A stretch of DNA of 56,567 nucleotides from Azorhizobium doebereinerae UFLA1-100. Lineage in GTDB: Bacteria; Pseudomonadota; Alphaproteobacteria; Rhizobiales; Xanthobacteraceae. This document shows positions 56,328 to 56,567 of this stretch, in pieces. Position 1 is the first letter of the stretch. Each line of letters opens with the position of its first letter. Below the pieces are notes generated by a model. That model did not search any database, was not told the DNA's origin, and worked only from the letters and a program-made list of their open reading frames with translations. Position numbers and translations under genes: made by a program. The DNA lies in the NCBI RefSeq assembly GCF_000473085.1, contig NZ_AXBA01000030.1, positions 22,083 through 78,649 of the forward strand. Direction: 5' to 3'.

Positions 56328-56567
56328 GTTGTGATTCACAGTCTCCATTGAGGAGGCTGTGATGAGCGATTTGTTCCTGCTGAGCGAAAGGCAGATGTCT
56401 CGGATCTCGCCCTTCTTTCCCTTGGCCCATGGCGTGCCGCGCGTCGATGACCGCCGGGTGGTGAGTGGCATCGTTTATGTGATCCGCAACGGGTTGCAGT
56501 GGAAGGATGCCCCCAAGGACTACGGCCCGCACAAGACGCTGTACAACCGCTTCATCCGCTGGAGCCG
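56301..56567 (+). mobile_element. IS5-family insertion sequence, left part
   Basis: The element's left end is placed at GGCTCAGGACC (56301), directly after CTA of the interrupted gene, which fits the short T/A-type target of IS5-family elements. A transposase frame starts 61 bases inside. The right end and the target repeat are outside the window, so the boundaries are provisional. Confidence 0.75.
56362..56567 (+). CDS. IS5-family transposase, N-terminal part (runs off the edge)
   Basis: Translation from ATG 56362, with GAGGAGG about 6 bases upstream, gives 68 residues beginning MSDLFLLSERQMSRISPFFP. It continues RVVSGIVYVIRNGLQWKDAP and GPHKTLYNRFIRWS, the conserved N-terminal DUF4096-like part of IS5-family transposases. 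This part is usually orfA of a two-frame element. The frame is still open at the window edge, and the DDE catalytic residues are not in view. Confidence 0.9.
   Translation, partial: MSDLFLLSERQMSRISPFFPLAHGVPRVDDRRVVSGIVYVIRNGLQWKDAPKDYGPHKTLYNRFIRWS

Overview
This is a GC-rich chromosomal window from an alphaproteobacterium. The gene content (proBA-nadD-rsfS-rlmH-envC-ctpA followed by atpHAGDC, an ECF11/ChrR pair, EcfG-type stress promoters, an NCS1-permease histidine kinase beside urtA, and a GlgE/TreS/TreY trehalose-glucan operon) points to Hyphomicrobiales. Xanthobacteraceae (Xanthobacter, Azorhizobium, Ancylobacter or Starkeya type) is the most likely family, but this is inferred from gene content and not tested. 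No rRNA, tRNA, CRISPR or prophage was seen.

Region 1 (1-6.2 kb) concerns urea. urtA, the binding protein of a urea ABC transporter whose other genes lie off the left edge, is divergent from a large sensor kinase fused to an NCS1-type permease and its LuxR-type response regulator. Region 2 (6.2-13.2 kb) is mixed: a PemK-like/Phd toxin-antitoxin pair; an ECF sigma factor with a ChrR-like anti-sigma that has lost the zinc ligands of its N-terminal domain; a group II PLP decarboxylase; an acyltransferase-3 membrane protein; and an ABC-F ATPase.

Region 3 (13.3-32.3 kb) is a stress and storage island. A GH13 alpha-glucosidase is divergent from a six-gene operon, glgE - treS/maltokinase - glgB - glgX - malQ - treY. 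TreS converts trehalose to maltose, the fused kinase makes maltose-1-phosphate, GlgE polymerises it to alpha-1,4-glucan and GlgB branches it; GlgX, MalQ and TreY trim and rework the glucan towards trehalose ends. TreZ, GlgA and GlgC are not in the window. A small repeat protein and dps follow. I found GGAAC-N16/17-CGTT-like promoters, the signature of the alphaproteobacterial general stress sigma factor EcfG, before the glgE operon (perfect match), the alpha-glucosidase, the repeat protein and dps, so this region looks like one general-stress unit. The glgE product carries a second, N-terminal GlgE-like domain in which the acid/base glutamate is a tryptophan.

Region 4 (32.5-39.6 kb) holds a DUF1275 membrane protein, LysR/mmsA, an EamA exporter, a CPA1-type antiporter and a second LysR regulator. 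Region 5 (39.6-55.4 kb) runs on the minus strand: proB-proA-nadD-rsfS-rlmH-envC-ctpA, then a polar amino-acid ABC transporter with a clear sigma-54 promoter, then the F1 ATP synthase operon atpHAGDC. Region 6 (55.7 kb to the end) is the membrane domain of a probable sensor/diguanylate cyclase gene cut by an IS5-family element that runs off the right edge.
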